NCBI GenBank assembly: GCA_045807125.1
Contig: JBJMHZ010000026.1
Span: 62,001 to 126,000 of the forward strand
Length of the DNA: 64,000 nt
Reading direction: 5' to 3'
DNA from: JBJMHZ01 sp045807125
GTDB taxonomy: Bacteria > Actinomycetota > Actinomycetes > JAWWOL01
The position numbers and the translations under genes were made by a program. The stretch's first letter is position 1. Each line of letters starts with the position of its first letter. Under the pieces are notes generated by a model that was not told where the DNA came from, made no database searches, and saw only the letters and a program-made list of their open reading frames with translations. Below, in pieces: positions 10,709 to 17,863 of the stretch.

Positions 10709-11476
10709 TCAGCCCGCCGGCTCCTCGGCCGGCGCGGCGAGGCCGGCGCTCGCCGACTCGCCGATGTGCCCGGTGGCGGCCCGGATCGCCGTCCACGCGG
10801 TCTCGGCGGCCCGCTGCTCGGCCTCCTTCTTGGAGCGCCCCTCGCCACTGCCCCACTCCCGCCCGGCGACCCAGGCGGTGGCGCGGAAGAACTTCTGGTG
10901 GTCGGGGCCGCTCTCCTCGATGAGGTACTCGGGGACGCCCAGCACGGTGGCCGCGGTCAGCTCCTGCAGGCTCGTCTTCCAGTCGAGCCCGGCGCCCCTG
11001 GTGGCGCAGTCGGCGATCAGCGCGTCGAAGAGGCGGTGCACCAGCCGGGCCGCCTCGTCCAGCCCGCTGTCCAGGTAGACGGCGCCGATGATGGCCTCGA
11101 GCGTGTCGGCGAGGATCGAGGACTTGTCCCTGCCGCCGGTGGCCTCCTCGCCCTTGCCGAGGCGCAGGTAGGCACCCACGCCGAGCGCCCGCGCGACGCC
11201 GGCGAGCGCGCGCATGTTGACGACGGCCGCACGCAGCTTGGCCAGCTGCCCCTCGGGCAGGTCGGGATGGATGCGGTAGAGCGTGTCGGTGATGACCAGG
11301 CCAAGCACGGCGTCGCCGAGGAACTCGAGCCGCTCGTTGGTCGGCAGGCCCCCGTTCTCGTACGCGTACGAGCGGTGCGTCAGCGCCCGGTCAATGATCG
11401 CCCCGTCGACGTCGACGCCGAGCGCCGCGATGAGGTCCGCGTAGGCCGCGACCCTGTCTAGCCGTGCCGCCACCAC
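10709..11476 (-). CDS. rnc: ribonuclease III
   Basis: Double-strand-specific endoribonuclease for rRNA and mRNA processing. 255 aa. The catalytic domain has the signature NERLEFLGDAVLGLVI with its acidic metal ligands and SSILADTLEAIIGAVYLD; the dsRNA-binding domain occupies about residues 175-240 (FRATAWVAGREWGSGEGRSK). Two adjacent GTG codons follow AGGAGGG; the first (11476) is taken. Downstream of plsX and rpmF in one transcription direction, as in other actinobacteria. Its leader contains a 10-bp tandem repeat. Confidence 0.95.
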   Translation of the reverse strand: MVAARLDRVAAYADLIAALGVDVDGAIIDRALTHRSYAYENGGLPTNERLEFLGDAVLGLVITDTLYRIHPDLPEGQLAKLRAAVVNMRALAGVARALGVGAYLRLGKGEEATGGRDKSSILADTLEAIIGAVYLDSGLDEAARLVHRLFDALIADCATRGAGLDWKTSLQELTAATVLGVPEYLIEESGPDHQKFFRATAWVAGREWGSGEGRSKKEAEQRAAETAWTAIRAATGHIGESASAGLAAPAEEPAG

Positions 11477-11500
11477 GACCCTCCCTCCTGCGCGCCAGTG

Positions 11501-11549
11501 CTCGTCGATGCTCGTCAATGCCCGCCGATGCCCGCCGATGCCCATCGAG
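11501..11549. repeat. 10-bp tandem repeat upstream of rnc
   Basis: Four consecutive 10-mers: CTCGTCGATG, CTCGTCAATG, CCCGCCGATG, CCCGCCGATG, followed by a partial unit CCCATCGAG. The array lies in the plsX-rnc gap, about 25 nt upstream of the rnc start, so it is in the rnc 5' leader. The unit shares CGATGC-like sequence throughout. Function unknown; strand slippage is a sufficient explanation. Confidence 0.85.
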
Positions 11550-11591
11550 TATCGCCCGCGCCCGCGCGGCGAACGACCGGGCGGGGTCGGG

Positions 11592-12644
11592 TCAGCGGCC
11601 CGGGCTGCGGGTGACCGGCAGGCCGACGGCGACGCGGCGGCGAGCGGCCAGCTCGGCGAGCCCCGCCTCGACGCCGCCGAGGACGCCGTCGCGGACGGCG
11701 CCGGCCGCCTGCTCGATGCAGGCCGCGACCGCGCGCTCGGTCGACGCGCCGTGCCCCACGACGACGATGCCGCGCACGCCCAGCAGCACCGCGCCGCCCC
11801 ACCGCTCGCGGTGGAGCGGGTCGCCGACCGCCGACCGGTCCACGGCGGGGACGCCCCGCGCGGCCAGCGCGTCACCGACCAGGCTGGTGACCAGCTGGTA
11901 GGTGCCCTCCAGGCCCTTCAGCAGCACGTTGCCGGAGAATCCGTCGGTGACCACGACGTCGGCCGGGCCGCCGAGCGGCACGTCGCAGCCCTCCACGTTG
12001 CCGACGAAGCGAACGGCCAGCCCGGCCAGCGCGGCGGCCACCGCGGCGTGCGCCTCCCGGCGCAGCCCGTCGCCCTTGCCGGCCTCCGCACCGATCGACA
12101 GCAGCCCGACCCGGGGCTCGGCGAGCCGCAGCCGGCTGCGCGCGTAGGCGGCGCCGGCCACGGCGTACTGGGCGAGGACGTCCGGCGTGACGTCAGGGCT
12201 CGCGCCGGCGTCGAGCAGCACGACGGGGTGCGCCATGGCCGGGACCACAGCGGCGAGCCCCGGGCGGGTGGTGCCGGGCAGGCGGCCGAGGGTGAGCAGG
12301 GCGGCGGCCGTCGCCGCGCCGGTCGAGCCGACCGTCACCATGGCGTCGGCGCGGCCGTCGCGGACCAGCTGGGCCGCGACCCGCACGCTCGCCCCGCGCC
12401 TGGCCCGGACCGCGGGGACCGGGTCCTCGTCCATCTCGACGCCGTCGGGCGCGGGCACCACCGTCACCCGGTCGCCGAGCCTTCCCGCACAGGGCAGGCC
12501 GTCGCCCGGGCCGACGAGGATCACCTCGAGGTCGGGCCGCTCGGAGGCCGCGAGGAGCGCGCCGGCCGCGACGATGCCGGCCGACCGGTCGCCACCGCGC
12601 AGGTCGACGGCCACCCGTACCGGGAGCCGGACCGTCGCGCGCAT
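11592..12644 (-). CDS. plsX: phosphate acyltransferase PlsX
   Basis: Acyl-ACP:phosphate acyltransferase of phospholipid synthesis; it makes acyl-phosphate for the glycerol-3-phosphate acyltransferase step. 350 aa. It shows the VGSTGAATAAALL and VVVTDGFSGNVLLKGLEG motifs. The usual N-terminal DAMGGD reads DLRGGD here, a substitution at a well-conserved spot. Starts 7 nt after the rpmF stop and precedes rnc, the widely conserved rpmF-plsX order. Confidence 0.9.
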   Translation of the reverse strand: MRATVRLPVRVAVDLRGGDRSAGIVAAGALLAASERPDLEVILVGPGDGLPCAGRLGDRVTVVPAPDGVEMDEDPVPAVRARRGASVRVAAQLVRDGRADAMVTVGSTGAATAAALLTLGRLPGTTRPGLAAVVPAMAHPVVLLDAGASPDVTPDVLAQYAVAGAAYARSRLRLAEPRVGLLSIGAEAGKGDGLRREAHAAVAAALAGLAVRFVGNVEGCDVPLGGPADVVVTDGFSGNVLLKGLEGTYQLVTSLVGDALAARGVPAVDRSAVGDPLHRERWGGAVLLGVRGIVVVGHGASTERAVAACIEQAAGAVRDGVLGGVEAGLAELAARRRVAVGLPVTRSPGR

Positions 12645-12651
12645 CGCCGCG

Positions 12652-12825
12652 TCAGACCGGTAGGACCTGGCGCCGGTTGTAGGTGCCGCAGGTGGGGCAG
12701 GCGGCGTGCGGCAGCTTGGGCTGACGGCACTGCGGGCACTCGACCACGGTCGGCGCGCTCGCCTTCCACTGGGACCGGCGCGCCCGGGTGTTGGCGCGCG
12801 ACATCCGGCGCTTGGGAACAGCCAC
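12652..12825 (-). CDS. rpmF: 50S ribosomal protein L32 (zinc-binding form)
   Basis: 57-aa L32. GTG at 12825. N-terminal basic MAVPKRRMSRANTRARRSQW then a zinc ribbon with Cys30, Cys33, Cys43 and Cys46, so this is the C+ form that binds zinc. Only 2 nt separate it from the DUF177 gene upstream and 7 nt from plsX downstream, so the three are one operon. In actinobacteria the C+/C- form choice often follows zinc supply; I see no Zur-like box next to this gene. Confidence 0.95.
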   Translation of the reverse strand: MAVPKRRMSRANTRARRSQWKASAPTVVECPQCRQPKLPHAACPTCGTYNRRQVLPV

Positions 12826-12827
12826 GG

Positions 12828-13559
12828 CTAGTTCTCTCTCTCGTCGTGCACCGGCGCGCCGGTGCTCTCGTCGCCCACGTGATCCACGACGTCCGCGTCG
12901 CGGTCGTCGTGATCGTCACCGGCATTGTCCCCGAAGCGGGCGAGCGCCGCCCATCGCGGGTCGATCAGGGGGTGGTCGTGCCCCTCGCCGTCCTCCGCCA
13001 GGCGCTCGCCGCAGACCGCGCAGAGCCCGGGGCAGTCCGGCCCGCAGAGCGGGGTCATCGGCAGCGCGAGGACCACCGCGTCGCGCAGCACCGGCTCGAG
13101 GTCGAGCAGCTCGCCGTCCAGCCGGGCGGCCTCGTCGTCCTCGGTGGTCTCGCTGGTGGTGCTGTCGGGGTAGGCGTACAGCTCCTGGAGCTCCACCTCG
13201 ATCGCGTCGTCCACCGGCTCGAGGCAGCGCCCGCACTCGCCCGCGACCGGCGCGACCGCGGTGCCCGACACGAGCACGCCCTCCATGACCGACTCCAGGC
13301 GCAGATCGAGCTGGACGGGAGCGCCCTCGGGGACGCCGATCAGCTCGACCGACAGCCCGGCGGGCGCCGGCACCGCGAGCCGCAGCCGCCGCATGGCGCC
13401 GGGGCGGCGGGCCAGCTCGCGGGTGTCGAGGACGAGCGGACCGCGGTGGTCGGGCCGGCGGTCCGCGCGGTGGTCGAAGCGCTGCTGACGGTGGTCGCGG
13501 TGGTGGGAGCGGCCGCGGCCGGGCCCGGCGGCGGGCAGGGCGGAGGGCGTCTCGGGCAT
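12828..13559 (-). CDS. DUF177 (YceD-family) protein
   Basis: 243 aa. Conserved accessory protein encoded before rpmF in most bacteria; family members are linked to 23S rRNA or ribosome assembly, but the mechanism is not settled. N-terminal 40 residues are Arg/His-rich low complexity, then an all-beta core with CGRC near residue 110 and a cysteine cluster CGPDCPGLCAVCG near residue 175 that probably binds metal; the acidic C-terminus is Asp-rich. The start at ATG 13559 has a weak ribosome-binding site, so a shorter form starting near residue 40 is possible. Confidence 0.85.
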   Translation of the reverse strand: MPETPSALPAAGPGRGRSHHRDHRQQRFDHRADRRPDHRGPLVLDTRELARRPGAMRRLRLAVPAPAGLSVELIGVPEGAPVQLDLRLESVMEGVLVSGTAVAPVAGECGRCLEPVDDAIEVELQELYAYPDSTTSETTEDDEAARLDGELLDLEPVLRDAVVLALPMTPLCGPDCPGLCAVCGERLAEDGEGHDHPLIDPRWAALARFGDNAGDDHDDRDADVVDHVGDESTGAPVHDEREN

Positions 13560-13713
13560 GAGAGGTGAGGTGCGCTTCCGGTGGGTGGGCGGCGGACGCT
13601 GCGGCTCGCCGGGGAACGCACCAGCTTAGCGAGCCGAGCGGGCGGACCCCAAGCGCGCGGGCCGGCCGTGCGGGCCGGACGCGCGGAGGGCCTCGCGGCG
13701 ACCTCGCGGCGGC

Positions 13714-14295
13714 TCAGCCGAGGCCGGGCAGCGGCCCCTCGTCGTCGCGGCCGTCGAGCTGGTCGGCGACGGCACGGCCGCGGAGCTTGTCCCGGCCGCG
13801 CTCGACCGCGCCGAGCGTACGGGTCAGCACGACCTCGAAGTTGGCCAGCTTGGTGTCGACGTAGTCGTCGACCTCCTGGCGCATGGCCTCCGACCGCTCG
13901 GCCGCGTCGGCGAGCATCCGGTCGCGCTCGGCCAGCGCCTCCTGGACGATCTCGGTCTCCTCGATCAGCCGCAGCCGCTCCTCGCGGGCGGCCGCGATGA
14001 CGCGCTCGGCCTCCCTGCGCCCCTCCTCGACCACCTCGTCACGGTCGCGGATCACCTGCTCCGCCTGGCGGAACTCCACCGGCAGCAGCGCCCGCACCTC
14101 GTCCAGCACGGCCAGCACGTCGCCCCTGTTGACCATGCAGGACGCCGACATCGGCATCGCCCGCGCGCCCTCCACGAGCGCGGTCAGCTCGTCGAGCCTG
14201 CGGGTGACGTCGTCGACGGCTGCCCTGGCGCCGGTGTCGCTCGCCGCGTGGGGAGCAGCGTCGGCGGGGCCCTGGGAGCGGTGCGCGGGCGTCAT
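13714..14295 (-). CDS. DivIVA-like coiled-coil septal protein (SepIVA type)
   Basis: 193 aa, almost entirely alpha-helical with long Glu/Arg-rich heptads (about residues 60-170). Position between coaD and the DUF177 gene matches that of the mycobacterial SepIVA gene, a DivIVA-domain protein needed for septation and envelope growth; the assignment rests on position and coiled-coil character. It overlaps coaD by 4 nt (ATGA), so is translationally coupled. GC-rich inverted sequence at about 13654-13685 lies downstream and may terminate or attenuate. Could be another DivIVA-family protein. Confidence 0.75.
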   Translation of the reverse strand: MTPAHRSQGPADAAPHAASDTGARAAVDDVTRRLDELTALVEGARAMPMSASCMVNRGDVLAVLDEVRALLPVEFRQAEQVIRDRDEVVEEGRREAERVIAAAREERLRLIEETEIVQEALAERDRMLADAAERSEAMRQEVDDYVDTKLANFEVVLTRTLGAVERGRDKLRGRAVADQLDGRDDEGPLPGLG

Positions 14296-14780
14296 CGGCC
14301 ACCTCCGTCGGCCAGCCGCCCGAGGAGCGCGGAGTGCACGTTCTCCGGCACCAGCTTCGAGACGTCACCGCCGTGCAGGGCGACCTCCTTGACCAGGCTG
14401 GACGACAGGAACGAGAACAGCGGGTTGGTCGCCATGAACATGGTCTCGACCGCCGCGAGGTCCCTGTTCATCTGGGCCATCTGGAGCTCGTAGTCGAAGT
14501 CGCTGATCGCGCGCAGGCCCCTCACGATCACCGGGATGTCGTGCTCGCGACAGTAGTCGACGAGCAGGCCGGTGAACGAGTCGATGCGGACGTTGCCCCA
14601 CTCCTCGGTGGACTCCTCGAGCAGCTTGATCCGCTCCTCGACGGCGAACAGGCCACGCTTGGACTGGTTGACCAGGACCCCGACGACGACCTCGTCGTAG
14701 ATGCGGCTCGCCCGCCCGATGATGTCGAGGTGGCCGAGCGTCACCGGATCGAACGACCCGGGACAGATGGCGCGGCGCAC
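14292..14780 (-). CDS. coaD: phosphopantetheine adenylyltransferase
   Basis: Penultimate enzyme of coenzyme A synthesis (4'-phosphopantetheine + ATP to dephospho-CoA). 162 aa. Nucleotidyltransferase signature PGSFDPVTLGHLDII at the N-terminus (T/HxGH), the active-site loop VRGLRAISDFDYELQMA, and SSSLVKEVALHGGD near the C-terminus. Full family length. Downstream of rsmD in the same direction with a 13-nt gap, a widespread rsmD-coaD pairing. Confidence 0.97.
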   Translation of the reverse strand: MRRAICPGSFDPVTLGHLDIIGRASRIYDEVVVGVLVNQSKRGLFAVEERIKLLEESTEEWGNVRIDSFTGLLVDYCREHDIPVIVRGLRAISDFDYELQMAQMNRDLAAVETMFMATNPLFSFLSSSLVKEVALHGGDVSKLVPENVHSALLGRLADGGGR

Positions 14781-14793
14781 GGAACCTCCGCTG

Positions 14794-15363
14794 CTAGGTC
14801 GCTGACGCGGCCCGACCGTACCAGAGCGTCGTGTCCCCGTAGCGACGCGACCGGAGCGGCTCGATCGGTGCCGGCCACTGCCACGCCTCGTCGCGGCTGG
14901 ACCGCTCGACCGCGACGACGCTCATCGGCGCGACCCAGGCGCCCGCGACCATGCGGCAGAGCACCTCGGCAAGCTCCTCGGCGGCGAGCGCGTACGGCGG
15001 ATCGGCGAAGACGACGTCGTACGGCGCGACCGCCGGCGCCGCGACCACCTTCGCCACCGGCTCCACCCGGACGACGGCGCCCGGCAGCCGCAGCGCCGCC
15101 ACGTTCTCGCGCAGGACCCTCGCCACCCTGGGCGCGGACTCGACGAGCAGGACGTGGCCGGCGCCGCGCGACAGCGCCTCCAGCCCCACCGCGCCCGAGC
15201 CGGCGTAGAGGTCGAGGAACCGCAGGCCCGCGAGGTCGCCGACGAGCGACGCCAGGGTGCTGAACAGCCCCTCGCGCGCCCGGTCGCCGGTGGGCCGGGT
15301 GCCGGCGCCTGGCGGCACCCGCAGCGGGCGCCCGCCGGCGATCCCCGCGACGATGCGGGTCAC
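14794..15363 (-). CDS. rsmD: 16S rRNA (guanine966-N2)-methyltransferase RsmD
   Basis: SAM-dependent methyltransferase modifying G966 of 16S rRNA. 189 aa from GTG 15363 (begins VTRIVAGIAGGRPLRVP). SAM-binding LDLYAGSGAVGLEALSRGA and catalytic VVFADPPYAL (DPPY motif). GAGGA lies upstream. The small zinc-ribbon gene stops 4 nt before it, so the two are probably co-transcribed with recG. Confidence 0.93.
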   Translation of the reverse strand: MTRIVAGIAGGRPLRVPPGAGTRPTGDRAREGLFSTLASLVGDLAGLRFLDLYAGSGAVGLEALSRGAGHVLLVESAPRVARVLRENVAALRLPGAVVRVEPVAKVVAAPAVAPYDVVFADPPYALAAEELAEVLCRMVAGAWVAPMSVVAVERSSRDEAWQWPAPIEPLRSRRYGDTTLWYGRAASAT

Positions 15364-15367
15364 CGCG

Positions 15368-15565
15368 TCATCCCGGGTCCTCGCGGTGCCGCCAGGCCTC
15401 GGCGAGCGCCTCCTGGCTGAGCATCCGGCTGTCGACCACCCGCGCCGCCACCACCGCGGCGCAGACGGGGCAGCGCGACCGCACCAGGTCGCCGACCGAG
15501 CCCGGCCCGGGGTCGATCCGGAACAGGTGACCGTCGGGGCAGACGACGATGCGCTGGGCGGCCAT
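15368..15565 (-). CDS. small zinc-ribbon-like protein
   Basis: 65 aa between recG (18 nt upstream) and rsmD (4 nt downstream). It has CPDGH at residues 9-13 and CPVC at 32-35, i.e. Cys9, His13, Cys32 and Cys35, spaced like a small zinc ribbon, followed by a short helix. No signal peptide. The link to a replication-restart helicase and an rRNA methyltransferase suggests a nucleic-acid role, but that is inference; I do not recognise a named family. Confidence 0.75.
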   Translation of the reverse strand: MAAQRIVVCPDGHLFRIDPGPGSVGDLVRSRCPVCAAVVAARVVDSRMLSQEALAEAWRHREDPG

Positions 15566-15583
15566 GGCGACAAGGATGCCGCG

Positions 15584-17863
15584 TCAGGCCTTCGCGAGGT
15601 ACTCCGCCCGCTCCGGGTCGAGCGCCTGGGCGAGCGCGTGAGCCAGTGCAGGGCGCCCCGAGAGGTCGGGGTCGGCCTCGACGAGGGCCGTCGCCTCCTC
15701 GCGGGCGGCCAGGATGACGTCGCCGTCGCGGGTGAGCCGGAGCAGGCGCAGGGACGTCCGCGCGCCGGACTGCGCGGCGCCGAGCACGTCGCCCTCGCGG
15801 CGCTGCTCGAGGTCGACCCTCGCGAGCTCGAAGCCGTCGAGCGTCGAGGCGACTGCGTCGATGCGCCCCCGCGCCGGGCCGTCGGCCGGGGCGGCCGTGT
15901 GCAGCAGGCACCAGCCGGGCGCGCTCCCCCGGCCGACCCGGCCGCGCAGCTGGTGCAGCTGCGACACGCCGAACCGGTCAGCGTCGAGCACCACCATGAC
16001 CGTCGCGTTGGGCACGTCGACGCCCACCTCGATGACGGTGGTGGCGACCAGGACGTCGATCTCGCCGACCGCGAACCGGCGCATGACCGCGTCCTTCTCG
16101 TCGGGCGGCAGGCGGCCGTGCAGCGCCGCGAGCCGCAGGCCGGCGAGCTCGCCGCCGGCCAGCAGCGGCAGCACCTCGGCGACGGCGGCGGCCGGGCGCC
16201 TGGCCGCCGGTTCCCCGTCCGCGCCGTCCGCGCCGTCCGCCCCCTCGACGCCGACCCGGACGCCGGTGCCGGCACCGGCGTCCGGGTCGGCGTCAGGCGA
16301 GTCCTCCGGGCCCGTCCCCTCCCCGATGCGGGGGCAGACGACGTAGGCCTGGTGGCCGGCTGCCACCTCGTCGCGCACCCGGCCCCACATGCGGGTCAGC
16401 CAGGACTCGTTGCCGTCGGGCACGACGAACGTCCTGATCGGCGAGCGGCCGCGCGGCAGCTCGGTGAGCGCGGACGTCTCGAGGTCGCCGAAGACGGTCA
16501 TCGCGACGGTCCGCGGGATCGGCGTCGCCGTCATCACGAGCACGTGCGGCGGCTCGGCGCCCCTGCTGCGCAGGGCATCGCGCTGGCGGACGCCGAACCG
16601 GTGCTGCTCGTCGACGACCACGAGCCCGAGATCGGCGAACTCGACGGCCTCCTCGAGCAGGGCGTGGGTGCCGACGACGATGCCGGCCGCGCCGCTCGCC
16701 GCGTCGGCGAGGGCAGCCCGGCGCGCCCTGGCCCCGGACGAGCCGGTGAGCAGCGCCACCCCGGTCGCGCCCTCGTCGCCGCCGAGCTCGCCGGCCATCG
16801 CGAGCGGGCCGAGCAGCTCGCGGATGCTGCGGTGGTGCTGCATCGCCAGCACCTCGGTCGGGGCCAGCAGCGCGGCCTGCCCGCCCGCGTCGACGACGGT
16901 GAGCATCGCCCGCAGCGCAACGACGGTCTTGCCGGAGCCGACCTCGCCCTGCAGGAGCCGGTGCATCGGGTGCGACTGCGCCAGGTCGCGCTCGATGACC
17001 TCGCCGACCTCGCGCTGGCCCGCGGTCAGCTCGAACGGCAGCCGCGCCTCGAACGCGCCCACCAGGCCGCCGCTGCCGGCCGGGCGCGGCCGGGCCGGCG
17101 TGCGCCGCGCCTCGACCCGGCGCCGGGCGAGCGCCACCTGGAGCAGGAACGCCTCGTCGAAGCGCAGGCGCGCCTTGGCGGCGCGCACGTCGTCCCACGA
17201 CGACGGGCGGTGGATGCCCTCGAGCGCCTCGCGCAGGCCGACCAGGCCCTGTCGCTCGCGCACCTCGCCCGGCAGCGGGTCGTCGAACCGATCGAGCGAG
17301 TCGAGGGTGGTGGCGACGGCCTTGGCGATGTTCCAGCTGCGGATCGCGGCGGCGGAGGGGTAAGTCGGGATGAGCGCCCGCGCGAACTGCCCGGCCAGGG
17401 CATCGGCCGGATCGGCCGACGCGTCGATGCCGTCGTCGAGCAGCACGTAGTCGGGGTGCGTGAGCTGGCGGACGCGGCGGAACTCGGTCACCTTGCCGGC
17501 GAAGAGGCCGAGCCGCCCGGCGCGCAGGTCCTTGGCCCGCCAGGCCTGGTTGAAGAACGTCAGGGTCAGCCGGCCGGTGCCGTCGGTGACGACGACCTCG
17601 AGCAGCGAGCCCCTGCGGTGCCGCATCGAGCGGGTCGTCACGTCGTGGACGCTCGCCAGCACAGTGACGTCATCGTCGACCTGCAGGTCGGCCAGCGGCG
17701 TGAGCTCGCCGCGCTGCTCGTAGCGGCGCGGGTAGTGCCGCAGCAGGTCGCCGACCGTGCGCAGGTCGAGGTGGCGAGCGAGCGCCTTGGCCGTGGGCTC
17801 GCCCAGCACCCGGCGCAGGGGCTCGTCGAGGGCGTCGCCCGCCCGTGCGCCCGGCACCGTCAC
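15584..17863 (-). CDS. recG: ATP-dependent DNA helicase RecG
   Basis: Superfamily-2 branch-migration helicase that regresses forks and processes R-loops and Holliday junctions. 759 aa from GTG 17863, whose GTGA overlaps the stop of the FakA-like gene. N-terminal wedge/OB domain to about residue 250; helicase lobe 1 with GEVGSGKTVVAL (Walker A), VVDEQHRFG (DEQH box) and MTATPIPRTV; lobe 2 with VATTVIEVGVDVPNA and QLRGRVGRG. Residues about 518-556 are an extra Asp/Gly/Ala/Val-rich low-complexity insert between motifs, 16 residues of which are encoded by a perfect 48-bp palindrome. Confidence 0.95.
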   Translation of the reverse strand: MTVPGARAGDALDEPLRRVLGEPTAKALARHLDLRTVGDLLRHYPRRYEQRGELTPLADLQVDDDVTVLASVHDVTTRSMRHRRGSLLEVVVTDGTGRLTLTFFNQAWRAKDLRAGRLGLFAGKVTEFRRVRQLTHPDYVLLDDGIDASADPADALAGQFARALIPTYPSAAAIRSWNIAKAVATTLDSLDRFDDPLPGEVRERQGLVGLREALEGIHRPSSWDDVRAAKARLRFDEAFLLQVALARRRVEARRTPARPRPAGSGGLVGAFEARLPFELTAGQREVGEVIERDLAQSHPMHRLLQGEVGSGKTVVALRAMLTVVDAGGQAALLAPTEVLAMQHHRSIRELLGPLAMAGELGGDEGATGVALLTGSSGARARRAALADAASGAAGIVVGTHALLEEAVEFADLGLVVVDEQHRFGVRQRDALRSRGAEPPHVLVMTATPIPRTVAMTVFGDLETSALTELPRGRSPIRTFVVPDGNESWLTRMWGRVRDEVAAGHQAYVVCPRIGEGTGPEDSPDADPDAGAGTGVRVGVEGADGADGADGEPAARRPAAAVAEVLPLLAGGELAGLRLAALHGRLPPDEKDAVMRRFAVGEIDVLVATTVIEVGVDVPNATVMVVLDADRFGVSQLHQLRGRVGRGSAPGWCLLHTAAPADGPARGRIDAVASTLDGFELARVDLEQRREGDVLGAAQSGARTSLRLLRLTRDGDVILAAREEATALVEADPDLSGRPALAHALAQALDPERAEYLAKA
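16247..16294. repeat. perfect 48-bp palindrome without spacer inside recG
   Basis: Positions 16247-16270 (starting GACGCCGACCCGGACG) are the exact reverse complement of 16271-16294, with no unpaired centre: 24-bp arms. It covers exactly 16 codons in frame (residues 524-539, reading DADPDAGAGTGVRVGV). Adjacent on the plus strand (about 16216-16240) is a 9-bp tandem repeat of GCGCCGTCC type, encoding GAD repeats. Confidence 0.95.
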
